Shown here: in pieces, positions 7,601 through 13,874 of the stretch
Position numbering within the stretch: the stretch's first letter is position 1
Layout: each line of letters opens with the position of its first letter
Source: Jingyaoa shaoxingensis
Lineage (GTDB): Bacteria; Bacillota; Clostridia; Lachnospirales; Lachnospiraceae
DNA length: 20,096 nucleotides
Reading direction: 5' to 3'
Assembly: GCF_014385005.1 (NCBI RefSeq)
Contig: NZ_JACRSZ010000028.1
Coordinates: forward strand, 1 to 20,096
Translations under genes and position numbers: made by a program
Notes under the pieces: model-generated
Databases searched by the model: none
Told to the model about the DNA's origin: nothing
What the model saw: only the letters and a program-made list of their open reading frames with translations

Positions 7601-8647
7601 ATGAGAGACTTTGATTTTATTGTAAGTCCTGCGAAGTTGTTAACACCTGAAATTGTTCAGATGGTTAGCAGCATCCATGAACATAAAGGCAAACAGGAAT
7701 TATTTCTCGAAGCCAACGTAGATGAATTGAAAACACTCTTAGAAGTTGCATTGATTCAGAGTACGGGAGCATCCAACCGAATCGAAGGTATATTTACAAG
7801 CGATAAGCGTTTGGAAGAATTGGTAAGTCAAAAAGCAGAACCCCGCAATCGATCTGAGCAGGAAATTGCTGGTTATCGTGAAGTACTTTCCACAATTCAC
7901 GAAGGCTATGAATATATCAACCCAAGACCGAACATTATTTTGCAGTTACATCGAGATCTGTACTCCTATTCACAGGGGTCTGCTGGCGGAAGTTATAAGA
8001 ATTCCGATAATGTAATTGCAGAAACAGATGCCGAGGGTCATCAGAAGGCACGTTTTATTCCAGTTCCCGCATTTCAGACTGCTGAAGCGATGGAAGAACT
8101 TTGCACTCGCTTCCTTGAAGCATGGGAAGCTGACCGCATTGATAAACTGGTTTTGATTCCCATGTTCATTCTGGACTTTCTGTGCATCCATCCTTTCAAT
8201 GACGGAAATGGTAGGATGAGCCGTTTGCTCACTTTATTGCTTTTTTATAAGGCGGGATATATCGTTGGAAAATATGTCAGTATGGAAATGCTGATTGAAA
8301 AGACAAAAGAAACATATTATGAAGCTCTTCAAGCAAGTTCTACTGGCTGGCATGAGGGCGAAAACAGCTATGAGCCTTTTGTTAAATATTATCTGGGTAT
8401 CATGTTGAAAGCATACAATGAATTCGAAAGCCGTGTAGAGCATTTGAAGCATCGGAGTCTTTCTAAGCCTGATAGAATTAAAGCGGTTATTGATAACAAG
8501 GTTGGCAAAATTACAAAGAAAGAAATCATGGAGCTTTGTCCTGATATAAGCAAAATTACCGTGGAAAGGACTTTGACGAATCTGGTTAAGAGTGGGTATA
8601 TCGCAAAAGTTGGTGCAGGTCCATCCACCGGTTATGTCCGTATTTGA
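7601..8647 (+). CDS. Fic family protein (AMP transferase type) with winged helix
   Basis: 348 aa. The Fic core is HPFNDGNGR (197-205), a full match to HPFx(D/E)GN(G/K)R, so the protein should be able to transfer AMP or another nucleotide from NTP to a protein hydroxyl. The N-terminal part (Fic_N-like) contains SNRIEG (S58-E62-G63), the (S/T)xxxE(G/N) inhibitory helix that keeps class II Fic proteins off. The last 60 residues form a winged helix (ITKKEIMELCP, then ITVERTLTNLVKSGYI) that could bind DNA and autoregulate. The ATG at 7601 is chosen over 7586 because AAGGAG lies six bases before it. There is no antitoxin gene next to it, as expected when the inhibitor is internal. The target is unknown. 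Confidence 0.92.
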   Translation: MRDFDFIVSPAKLLTPEIVQMVSSIHEHKGKQELFLEANVDELKTLLEVALIQSTGASNRIEGIFTSDKRLEELVSQKAEPRNRSEQEIAGYREVLSTIHEGYEYINPRPNIILQLHRDLYSYSQGSAGGSYKNSDNVIAETDAEGHQKARFIPVPAFQTAEAMEELCTRFLEAWEADRIDKLVLIPMFILDFLCIHPFNDGNGRMSRLLTLLLFYKAGYIVGKYVSMEMLIEKTKETYYEALQASSTGWHEGENSYEPFVKYYLGIMLKAYNEFESRVEHLKHRSLSKPDRIKAVIDNKVGKITKKEIMELCPDISKITVERTLTNLVKSGYIAKVGAGPSTGYVRI

Positions 8648-8654
8648 AAAATAA

Positions 8655-8672
8655 CTTCGAAGTACTTCGAAG
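8655..8672. repeat. 18-bp perfect palindrome after fic
   Basis: CTTCGAAGTACTTCGAAG is its own reverse complement and contains two copies of CTTCGAAG. It starts seven bases after the fic stop and is directly followed by another hairpin. Confidence 0.8.
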
Positions 8673-8734
8673 CTACTTTGAAAATGTCAAAGTAGTCAGT
8701 CAAAAACGCATGGACAAACCGTCTCGTATGCGTT
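8673..8734 (+). terminator. Two tandem hairpins, likely fic terminator region
   Basis: CTACTTTGA (8673-8681) pairs with TCAAAGTAG (8687-8695) around a 5-nt loop. AACGCAT (8705-8711) pairs with ATGCGTT (8728-8734), with an inner GGAC/GTCT, and is followed by ATATTATTTAT. The second hairpin is the better terminator candidate. Confidence 0.55.
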
Positions 8735-8747
8735 ATATTATTTATAG

Positions 8748-8764
8748 ACAAGATAATATCTTGT
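8748..8764. repeat. 17-bp palindrome
   Basis: ACAAGATA and TATCTTGT flank a single A. It is possibly an operator or the end of a lost gene's regulatory region; nothing adjacent explains it. Confidence 0.6.
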
Positions 8765-9021
8765 ACTTATGATAGGAAAGTTTAATTGAATACTGTTTAC
8801 CATGATCGAACGTACGAAGCATGGTGGTCATATAACAGATGTCGATGGTAATATCAAGGCATTCCCCGATTATTAGCTGGAGCAAACAATCAGCTAACTT
8901 TCAGAGCTTGACAGAGGGGGTATTCAGAATAACTCAAATTGAATCGGAAACAGTTTTATATAGTGTCCCACTTGGGTTTACCTCACCTCAGATTGACAGA
9001 GATTGACAATAGGTTGGAGCT

Positions 9022-9063
9022 CTCCTAAGCGAGGGGTCGGAGGTTCAAATCCTCTTGGCGACG
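9022..9063 (+). other. 3' half of tRNA-Arg(CCU), probable attachment-site copy
   Basis: The bases fit the 3' half of a tRNA exactly: anticodon loop CTCCTAA (9022-9028, anticodon CCU), anticodon stem strand GCGAG, variable loop GGGTC, T stem GGAGG, T loop TTCAAAT, T stem CCTCT, acceptor strand TGGCGAC and discriminator G (9063). The 5' half is absent: no GTCGCCA acceptor strand and no partner for GCGAG lie upstream. Integrases of many mobile elements use tRNA 3' ends and leave such a copy at the far end, so this is most simply an att site of an integrated or lost element. The copy cannot be an active tRNA gene. Confidence 0.75.
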
Positions 9064-9069
9064 GGCTTC

Positions 9070-9120
9070 AAAGCGTTCGAAAATGTTAGCTGGATTAGCT
9101 GACAACGAACGCTTTTCTTA
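9070..9120 (+). terminator. Strong hairpin with T-run after the tRNA fragment
   Basis: AAAGCGTTCG (9070-9079) pairs with CGAACGCTTT (9106-9115), followed by TCTTATTTTC. Inside the loop GTTAGCT pairs with AGCTGAC. It probably served as the tRNA gene's terminator and travels with the att copy. Confidence 0.75.
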
Positions 9121-9485
9121 TTTTCTAAACACGTTCGTGACACGAAATTCCATTCAAAATGATCCATTTTCAGCTAACACAATCCGATTTTTGTTAGCTG
9201 ACAGCTAATCAAAATCACCGGTTTGCAAACATGGTTTTTCAAGAGTCCAGCTAACATTTGGGTTCCGCTCTGTTGTCACCCCGTATTTGGGGATGTAAAT
9301 CAGAGAAAAGGCGGGAAAAGAAACCATCTCTCTGAAACCTGCAAACATTAATTAGCTGAAACAGTATACGATTTTATTAGCTATAGCTAATGGTCAAACA
9401 GCAATGTCTGTTTGGAACTTTATCTACAACAAAAGTTCCAGGCAGGCATTTTTTATATCCTGAATCCTGAAAGAAAGGAGTCGAG

Positions 9486-9599
9486 ATGACTGAGCAAAAC
9501 AGACAATCAGAAGAAAAAGAAGAAAGAATCATAGAAATTGAGATTGAACGTCTCCGCCCGTTCAAAGAGCATCCGTTTCAGGTGAAAGATCATGCGTAA
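9486..9599 (+). pseudogene. ParB-like partition protein, N-terminal stub
   Basis: 37 codons from ATG 9486, with AAGGAG five bases upstream. After an acidic start it reads IIEIEIERLRPFKEHPFQVK, the highly conserved opening of ParB/Spo0J/Noc-type nuclease-fold domains (I-x-L-RPF-x-HPF). It then ends DHA-stop where the family continues for some 200 residues or more. The rest of ParB is missing, so it is a truncated relic. ParA/ParB genes are standard near the ends of Tn1549-like and related integrative elements. This fits the tRNA-end scar 400 bp upstream. Confidence 0.75.
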
Positions 9600-9777
9600 G
9601 ATCATAACAGGAATTATTTCTGAGGCCAGTGGTATAGCTACCTGGGTGTATGTGCAGAAATATGAGAAACACAAAACTCTGGATGAAATGCTGCAAGAAT
9701 GGCATGGCACAGGTCAGTTTATTATTGTCATGGATACCTGGTTCGAAAAATTGATGGCGGATGGCGGAATAACATGA
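9592..9777 (+). CDS. Small hypothetical protein or deletion-fusion product (61 aa)
   Basis: The ATG at 9592 overlaps the end of the ParB stub by eight bases, and AGGTG lies eight bases before it. The product begins MRKIITGIISEASGIATWVY and ends with WFEKLMADGGIT, with a mixed helical composition. I recognise no domain. It may be the product of the same deletion that cut parB, joining pieces of two genes, or a genuine small gene. It is followed by the marR promoter region. Confidence 0.35.
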   Translation: MRKIITGIISEASGIATWVYVQKYEKHKTLDEMLQEWHGTGQFIIVMDTWFEKLMADGGIT

Positions 9778-9848
9778 TGCTGTGATAGAATGAAGAAAAT
9801 GATTTGAGGTGCAAATCGGTATTTACTTCTACTTAGACATACAAACTG

Positions 9849-9903
9849 TTGACAGTAAAACTCCTATATAGTATTATTTGATAAAATACTATATAGGAGT
9901 TTT
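9849..9903 (+). promoter_or_regulatory. marR promoter inside a 19+19 bp perfect palindrome
   Basis: TTGACA (9849-9854) and TATTAT (9872-9877) are spaced 17 bp. A 19-bp arm (9857-9875) and its exact reverse complement (9885-9903) flank a 9-bp centre, so the palindrome covers the spacer, the -10 and the ribosome site AGGAG (9895-9899). This is far longer than the usual MarR site. It strongly suggests autoregulation of the radical SAM cassette, perhaps by two dimers or by a DNA or RNA structure. Confidence 0.85.
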
Positions 9904-9906
9904 TGT

Positions 9907-10344
9907 ATGAAAATGAATGGCGGATTTCTTGTTACCAAAATAAAACAACTTGGAGATCGAATCTTTGAGAAGATTCTCAGCGAAAAGAATATTGATGCGT
10001 TTAACGGAGCCCAGGGGCGTATTCTTTATGTACTATGGCAGGAAGATGGAATCTCAATCAGGTCACTCTCGATTAAATGTGGATTAGCGATAACTTCTCT
10101 TACTACGATGCTGGAAAGAATGGAAAATCAAGGGCTGATAAGACGTGTTCAGTCTGAAACGGACAAAAGGAAAACACTCCTGTTTCTGACTGAAAAAGCA
10201 CATGCCTTAAAGGACAAATACGATTCTGTATCTGATAAAATGGGCAGTATTTACTACAAAGGTTTTTCGGAGGAAGAAATTACCCAGTTTGAGGAATGCC
10301 TCGACCGTATCAGAAAGAATCTTGAGGAGTGGCAGAAATCATGA
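9907..10344 (+). CDS. MarR family regulator of a radical SAM mobile pair
   Basis: 145 aa, typical MarR length. The winged helix spans about residues 45-100: GAQGRILYVLWQEDGISIRS, SIKCGLAITSLTTMLERMEN and the wing IRRVQSETDKRKTLLFLT with the conserved D-x-R-K. The ATG at 9907 follows AGGAG by seven bases, and the ribosome site itself lies in the operator palindrome. The gene ends in an ATGA overlap with the first radical SAM gene. From this arrangement I take it to be the regulator that NCBI family names describe as part of the 'radical SAM mobile pair' system. The signal is unknown. A lone cysteine in GLAITS's preceding helix (KCG) might sense oxidation, but that is speculation. Confidence 0.88.
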   Translation: MKMNGGFLVTKIKQLGDRIFEKILSEKNIDAFNGAQGRILYVLWQEDGISIRSLSIKCGLAITSLTTMLERMENQGLIRRVQSETDKRKTLLFLTEKAHALKDKYDSVSDKMGSIYYKGFSEEEITQFEECLDRIRKNLEEWQKS

Positions 10345-11030
10345 GTATTTGTATCAAAGATCAGATTCAAAACATGAATATCGTCATCGGATGTACAGTG
10401 GGGTGTGCATATTGCTATGCCCGCAATAATGTGAAACGCTGGCATATGATTGATGACTTTGCTGACCCTGAATTCTTTCCGGGTAAGCTCAAGATGATGG
10501 AAAAGAAACGTCCGCAGAACTTTCTTCTTACCGGCATGAGCGATCTTTCCGACTGGAAGTCAGAATGGAGAGACGAGGTATTTGAAAAAATCCGTGAAAA
10601 TCCACAGCATCAGTTCCTGTTCCTTACAAAGCGACCAGATCTGCTGGATTTTGATACAGATTTGGAAAACGCATGGTTTGGTGTTACGGTGACGAGAAAA
10701 GCAGAACTGTGGCGTATTGACGCACTACGGGAAAATATCAGAGCAAAACACTATCATGTTACCTTTGAGCCGCTATTCGACAATCCAGGTTCAGTTGATC
10801 TTTCCGGGATCAACTGGATCGTTGTCGGCACCATGACTGGAGTTCAGAGCAGGAAGGTTCATACGGAGCCGGAGTGGGCATGGTCTCTGACAGATCAGGC
10901 GCATGTGCTTGACATTCCGGTATTTATGAAGGAAGATCTTGTCCCTATCATAGGGAATGAAAATATGATTCAGGAAATGCCGGATGAATTCAATAAAGTG
11001 TTGGAGGTACAGAGATTATGGCAGAAGTAA
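10341..11030 (+). CDS. Radical SAM mobile pair protein A
   Basis: 229 aa. The [4Fe-4S] site is GCTVGCAYCYAR with C18, C22 and C25 (C-x3-C-x2-C), placed very near the N-terminus. It binds the cluster that cleaves SAM. The rest includes FLLTGMSDLSDWKSEW, FLFLTKRPDLLDFD and WFGVTVTRKAELWRID, a layout shared with the Gp37/Gp68-like (DUF5131) radical SAM group. The ATG at 10341 makes a 4-nt ATGA overlap with marR; the in-frame GTG at 10329 is less likely. It overlaps the partner gene by 13 nt. The reaction is not known for the family. The tight pairing implies the two proteins act together, perhaps on the same substrate or as a complex. Confidence 0.85.
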   Translation: MSICIKDQIQNMNIVIGCTVGCAYCYARNNVKRWHMIDDFADPEFFPGKLKMMEKKRPQNFLLTGMSDLSDWKSEWRDEVFEKIRENPQHQFLFLTKRPDLLDFDTDLENAWFGVTVTRKAELWRIDALRENIRAKHYHVTFEPLFDNPGSVDLSGINWIVVGTMTGVQSRKVHTEPEWAWSLTDQAHVLDIPVFMKEDLVPIIGNENMIQEMPDEFNKVLEVQRLWQK

Positions 11031-11926
11031 TAAATGGAATCCTCATTAATGAGGCGGAAACAAAGAACATCATGACCAAGTCCAGTCTGCCTGTAGGCGG
11101 TTACTCGGTCAATCCATATGTAGGCTGTACACACGCCTGCAAGTATTGCTATGCTTCTTTTATGAAGCGCTTTACCGGACACAAGGAGGAATGGGGCACT
11201 TTCCTTGATGTGAAGCATTGGCCGGAAATTAAGAATCCGAAGAAATATGCCGGTCAGCGGGTGGTCATCGGTTCTGTGACAGATGGCTACAATCCACAGG
11301 AGGAGCAATTCGGGAATACCAGAAAACTTCTGGAGCAGCTGATCGGCAGTGACGCAGATATTCTGATCGGCACAAAGTCGGATCTTGTGGTACGAGATAT
11401 TGATCTGCTGAAGAAGCTTGGACGAGTAACCGTTTCATGGTCGATCAACACACTAGATGAAAATTTCAAGAACGATATGGACTCTGCTTCTAGCATTGAG
11501 CGCCGTATCGCTGCTATGAAGCAGGTATATGAAGCAGGTATCCGTACAGTCTGTTTCGTATCTCCGGTATTCCCCGGTATCACGAATTTTGAAGCAATCT
11601 TTGAGCGGGTAAAGGATCAGTGCGATCTGTTCTGGCTCGAAAATCTCAATCTTCGAGGCGGTTTCAAAAAGACAATTATGGATTATATCGCCGGAAAATA
11701 TCCTGATCTTGTACCACTTTATGACGAGATCTATAACAAGCATAACCGCAGCTACTTTGAAGCACTTGAAGTAAAAGCTGAGGAAATGGCTAAGAAGTAT
11801 GATTGCCCATTTGTGGATAATGAAATGCCTTATGGCAGAGTCCCGCAGGGACATCCGGTGATCGTAGATTATTTCTATCATGAGGAAATCCGAGGGACAG
11901 AGAATACAGGAAAAAGAAATCGTTAA
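11018..11926 (+). CDS. Radical SAM mobile pair protein B
   Basis: 302 aa, a second radical SAM enzyme. The cluster motif is GCTHACKYCYASFM with C37, C41 and C44. Further SAM-domain landmarks are VVIGSVTDGYNPQEE, ILIGTKSDLVVRDIDLL and VTVSWSINTLDENF, resembling the spore photoproduct lyase-like (SplB) domain seen in Rv2578c-type proteins. DNA or nucleotide repair chemistry is thus a reasonable but unproven guess. The ATG at 11018 follows GGAGG by ten bases inside the end of protein A. It is the last gene of the cassette, and a bidirectional terminator lies 110 bp downstream. The cassette sits among mobile debris, in line with the family name. Confidence 0.88.
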   Translation: MAEVINGILINEAETKNIMTKSSLPVGGYSVNPYVGCTHACKYCYASFMKRFTGHKEEWGTFLDVKHWPEIKNPKKYAGQRVVIGSVTDGYNPQEEQFGNTRKLLEQLIGSDADILIGTKSDLVVRDIDLLKKLGRVTVSWSINTLDENFKNDMDSASSIERRIAAMKQVYEAGIRTVCFVSPVFPGITNFEAIFERVKDQCDLFWLENLNLRGGFKKTIMDYIAGKYPDLVPLYDEIYNKHNRSYFEALEVKAEEMAKKYDCPFVDNEMPYGRVPQGHPVIVDYFYHEEIRGTENTGKRNR

Positions 11927-11950
11927 TCTAAACGAAAATTAAACTGATGA

Positions 11951-12007
11951 TGGTGGAGAGATTTATTTATCGCCATTTGAAATCGAGAAGTTCTTGTTTG
12001 AAAAATA
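11951..12007 (+). pseudogene. Possible C-terminal scrap of a lost gene
   Basis: After an in-frame TAA, one frame reads DDGGEIYLSPFEIEKFLFEK and stops at TAG 12005-12007. It has protein-like composition but no start. It may be the end of a gene cut by a deletion; it may also be chance. Confidence 0.2.
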
Positions 12008-12034
12008 GAGAAATTGTAAAATTGAAGAAAAAAG

Positions 12035-12074
12035 AAATGCACAGTTCTTAGCTTATCGGGAACTGTGCATTTTT
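12035..12074. terminator. Bidirectional terminator between the radical SAM pair and the cupin gene
   Basis: AAATGCACAGTTC (12035-12047) pairs perfectly with GAACTGTGCATTT (12060-12072) and ends in a T-run. The A-rich flank on the left supplies a T-run for the opposite strand. It serves both the radical SAM operon and the converging cupin gene. Confidence 0.85.
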
Positions 12075-12092
12075 GTAAATAAATACTTTTAA

Positions 12093-12446
12093 TTAGCCGA
12101 TTACGGCGTCCTCTGCTGTAAAATGTTCCAGAGAATTTTCTTTTACCTGTATGCAGATATAAGTAATTCCGGAAATATCGGATGCAAAAAACTGACGCTT
12201 TGCAGCAGGTGCGATTTTTAGCCAGTCTCCAGTTGAAAGGCTGATTTCTTCTCCATCAATTATGGCTTTGCCGTTACCTGAAAGAATTCCATAGATTTCC
12301 TCATTTTCTTTATGAGAATGAACAAATGGGACATTTGCTCCTGCAGGTAGTTCGTTTAAACTGATTTCTGCACCTGTTAAAGACAACTTTTCATGCAGTT
12401 CAATTCGGTTTTCCTTTCCAATAGTTGTTTTTGTGTAATTTGTCAT
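12093..12446 (-). CDS. Small cupin-domain protein
   Basis: 117 aa, a single beta-barrel cupin. Motif 1 is FVHSHKENEEIYGILSGNG, which carries the usual metal ligands (H, H, E) in GX5HXHX3-6E-like spacing. Motif 2 (LSTGDWLKIAPAAKRQF) lacks the usual histidine, so metal binding may be weak or use other residues. Such small cupins are often binding or dioxygenase-like proteins of unknown substrate, frequently induced by reactive electrophiles or oxidants. The start at 12446 has GGAGGT seven bases before it on the minus strand. It is transcribed away from the HxlR gene across a shared control region, so that regulator probably controls it. Confidence 0.85.
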   Translation of the reverse strand: MTNYTKTTIGKENRIELHEKLSLTGAEISLNELPAGANVPFVHSHKENEEIYGILSGNGKAIIDGEEISLSTGDWLKIAPAAKRQFFASDISGITYICIQVKENSLEHFTAEDAVIG

Positions 12447-12492
12447 AATAATACCTCCATAGTTGAGTTGTAGTTTCTGGCTGCTTGGTATT

Positions 12493-12569
12493 AGTATAGT
12501 GTGAGACACATACAAAAACAAGTACGCACCTTTTTGTAACTGTACACTCAAAATTGAATGTGTTACAAT
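12493..12569. promoter_or_regulatory. Divergent promoters with inverted-repeat operator (cupin / hxlR)
   Basis: For the minus strand, TTGTTT (12516-12521) and TATACT (12493-12498) are 17 bp apart. For the plus strand, TGTACA (12541-12546) and TACAAT (12564-12569) are 17 bp apart. Between the two lie TACAAAAA (12511-12518) and TTTTTGTA (12531-12538), perfect 8-bp arms around a 12-nt spacer that begins CAAGTACG. The site overlaps the cupin -35 and abuts the hxlR -35, ideal for repressing both. Confidence 0.65.
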
Positions 12570-12588
12570 AGACTCGGAGGTGAGAATT

Positions 12589-12921
12589 ATGCGAGCAAAA
12601 GAAGAATTACCGGAATGCCCAGTTGCAACAGCGGTATCTCTCATCGGAGGAAAATGGAAACTGCTGATTTTGCGTAACTTGAAAGAGCGCCCATGGAGAT
12701 TCAATGAGCTACAACGAAGTATAGATGGTATTTCACAAAAGGTTTTAACGGATAGTTTAAGGCAAATGATGAGTGATGGACTGGCATATCGCCACGATTA
12801 CCATGAACAGCCACCGAGAGTTGAATACGGATTAACGGAACTCGGAACAAAAATGCTTCCAATTGTTAATTCACTTGCTGACTTTGGTAACTACTATAAA
12901 TCACTTATTGAACAGAATTAA
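12589..12921 (+). CDS. HxlR-family regulator (first copy)
   Basis: 110 aa, the full size of an HxlR/MarR-like winged-helix regulator. It has the typical opening ECPVATAVSLIGGKWKLLIL, with the N-terminal cysteine that senses oxidants or electrophiles in YodB/HypR-type members. The recognition helix region is ISQKVLTDSLRQMMSDGLAY, and the wing ends RVEYGLTELG. The ATG at 12589 follows GGAGGTGA. It is divergent from the cupin gene and probably regulates both, with the inverted repeat at 12511-12538 as its likely operator. A second HxlR gene lies 600 bp downstream with the same cysteine context. Confidence 0.9.
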   Translation: MRAKEELPECPVATAVSLIGGKWKLLILRNLKERPWRFNELQRSIDGISQKVLTDSLRQMMSDGLAYRHDYHEQPPRVEYGLTELGTKMLPIVNSLADFGNYYKSLIEQN

Positions 12922-13010
12922 GTACGTTAGTATTTGAAAAGCTCGAACAATCGATGTTTGTATGGGAAATAAAGCAAATTTTTAGGTATTCTCAAAGATA
13001 CCAAGTATCA

Positions 13011-13052
13011 AAAATAATCGTACTTGATGTATTATTTTATCGGTCATATAAT
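13011..13052 (+). promoter_or_regulatory. Promoter and inverted repeat before the split-barrel gene
   Basis: TTGATG (13024-13029) and TATAAT (13047-13052) are 17 bp apart. AAAATAAT (13011-13018) and ATTATTTT (13031-13038) form perfect 8-bp arms around a 12-nt spacer starting CGTACTTG, the reverse complement of CAAGTACG in the cupin/hxlR site. The repeat covers the -35. Confidence 0.65.
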
Positions 13053-13098
13053 TAAACCAGTTCAAAAATATGACCATACAAACAAGGAGGATACCAAT

Positions 13099-13500
13099 AT
13101 GACAAATATTGAAAAAGTAAACCAATTTTTAGATGAGGCAAAAATATTTTATTTTTTGACTACAGATGGAGATAAACCAAAGGGACGTCCATTTGGTTTC
13201 CATATGTTAGACGATGGTAAATTATATTTTGGATGTGGTACGTTCAAAAATGTTTTTTCACAGTTAATGCAAAATCCCCACGTTGAAGTGTTAGCCGTTA
13301 ATGGCAACGAGTTTATGCGTTATGATGGAACTGTAAAGATTGTGAAAGATGAGGCTCTTTTGGAAAAGGTGCGTACAGCAATGCCACAGATTATGAATCT
13401 GTATGATAAAAATGGCTGGGAGATGGGAATGTTCTATATTGAGAATGGTCATGCAGAGATTCGTGGAATGATGGATTTAAAAGATGAATTTGATGTATAA
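13099..13500 (+). CDS. Pyridoxamine 5'-phosphate oxidase-like flavin split-barrel protein
   Basis: 133 aa, a single FMN-binding split barrel. The characteristic start is FLDEAKIFYFLTTDGDKPKG, then RPFGFHMLDDGKLYFGCGTF and later VEVLAVNGNEFMRYDG. These short proteins are often flavin reductases or FMN/F420-type oxidoreductases rather than true pyridoxamine oxidases. The ATG at 13099 has AAGGAGG nine bases upstream; the upstream in-frame ATG at 13024 lies on the promoter and is rejected. It is followed 11 nt later by a second HxlR gene, so the two form an operon and the regulator probably responds to the same stress the flavoprotein handles. Confidence 0.87.
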   Translation: MTNIEKVNQFLDEAKIFYFLTTDGDKPKGRPFGFHMLDDGKLYFGCGTFKNVFSQLMQNPHVEVLAVNGNEFMRYDGTVKIVKDEALLEKVRTAMPQIMNLYDKNGWEMGMFYIENGHAEIRGMMDLKDEFDV

Positions 13501-13511
13501 GAGGTAATGAT

Positions 13512-13874
13512 ATGAAAAGATTATTTGAAACGGATTCGACAATGGAAGATCGTTTTGGGAAATGTCCTTATGCGACAGCACAGAGTTTGATTTCAGGAAA
13601 ATGGGCTGTCTTAATTATGCATTATCTGGAAGATGGTCCCATCCGTTTCAATGATCTTTTGCGTCTTATGCCAAAGATGACACATGCGACTTTATCTGTT
13701 CAATTAAAGACATTGGTGGAAAATGGTCTGGTGGAGCGAAAACAATATGAGTCGATTCCGCCTAAGGTAGAATATTCGCTGACAGAAATTGGGAAAAAAT
13801 TTCATCCGGTAATAGAAGCGATGCATAATTGGGGGCAGGAATATATTGAATTCATGAAAAAGGATAATGAATAA
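13512..13874 (+). CDS. HxlR-family regulator (second copy)
   Basis: 120 aa winged-helix regulator. It shares with the first copy the pattern KCPYATAQSLISGKWAVLIM, including the conserved N-terminal cysteine, then RFNDLLRLMPKMTHATLSVQ and the wing KVEYSLTEIG. The two are clearly paralogous but differ along their length. It starts at ATG 13512 behind AGAGGTAATGAT and overlaps the start of the ACT-domain gene. It lies in the same transcript as the split-barrel gene, and the matching inverted repeats suggest that one or both HxlR proteins control both promoters. Confidence 0.9.
   Translation: MKRLFETDSTMEDRFGKCPYATAQSLISGKWAVLIMHYLEDGPIRFNDLLRLMPKMTHATLSVQLKTLVENGLVERKQYESIPPKVEYSLTEIGKKFHPVIEAMHNWGQEYIEFMKKDNE

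Larger units (their letters stand above)
8873..9390. repeat. Cluster of TTAGCTG/CAGCTAA motifs
   Basis: Exact TTAGCTG copies lie at 8873, 9086, 9095, 9194 and 9352, and exact CAGCTAA copies at 8891, 9171, 9202 and 9248. The 14-bp palindrome TTAGCTATAGCTAA lies at 9377-9390. Pairs 8873/8891 and 9194/9202 are inverted and close together. By chance a given 7-mer on both strands is expected only about twice in 20 kb. The cluster ends about 95 bp before a parB-like gene start. Iterons, a parS-like site or recombinase arm sites are possible. Confidence 0.75.
8648..9485. other. Gene-poor region with palindromes, gene scraps and an integration scar
   Basis: No gene of normal size is present in these 838 bases. 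They hold an 18-bp perfect palindrome and two hairpins after fic, a 17-bp palindrome at 8748-8764, nine TTAGCTG/CAGCTAA copies, a tRNA 3' half and its hairpin. A 24-codon frame at 8802-8876 (GGHITDVDGNIKAFPDY at its end) looks like the tail of a deleted gene, but I cannot name it. A tandem GATTGACA repeat lies at about 8990-9007. Confidence 0.6.

Noticed and set aside
8940..9063. A complete tRNA gene ending at 9063
   Set aside because: The 5' acceptor strand GTCGCCA and a partner for the anticodon stem strand GCGAG are absent upstream. Only the 3' half is present.
8873..9390. CRISPR array
   Set aside because: The repeated unit is only 7 bp, occurs in both orientations and has irregular spacing, so there are no spacers of constant size and no cas genes.
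11453..11881. Minus-strand gene opposite radical SAM protein B
   Set aside because: The plus-strand radical SAM gene is intact and well supported; the opposite frame has no start signal or domain.
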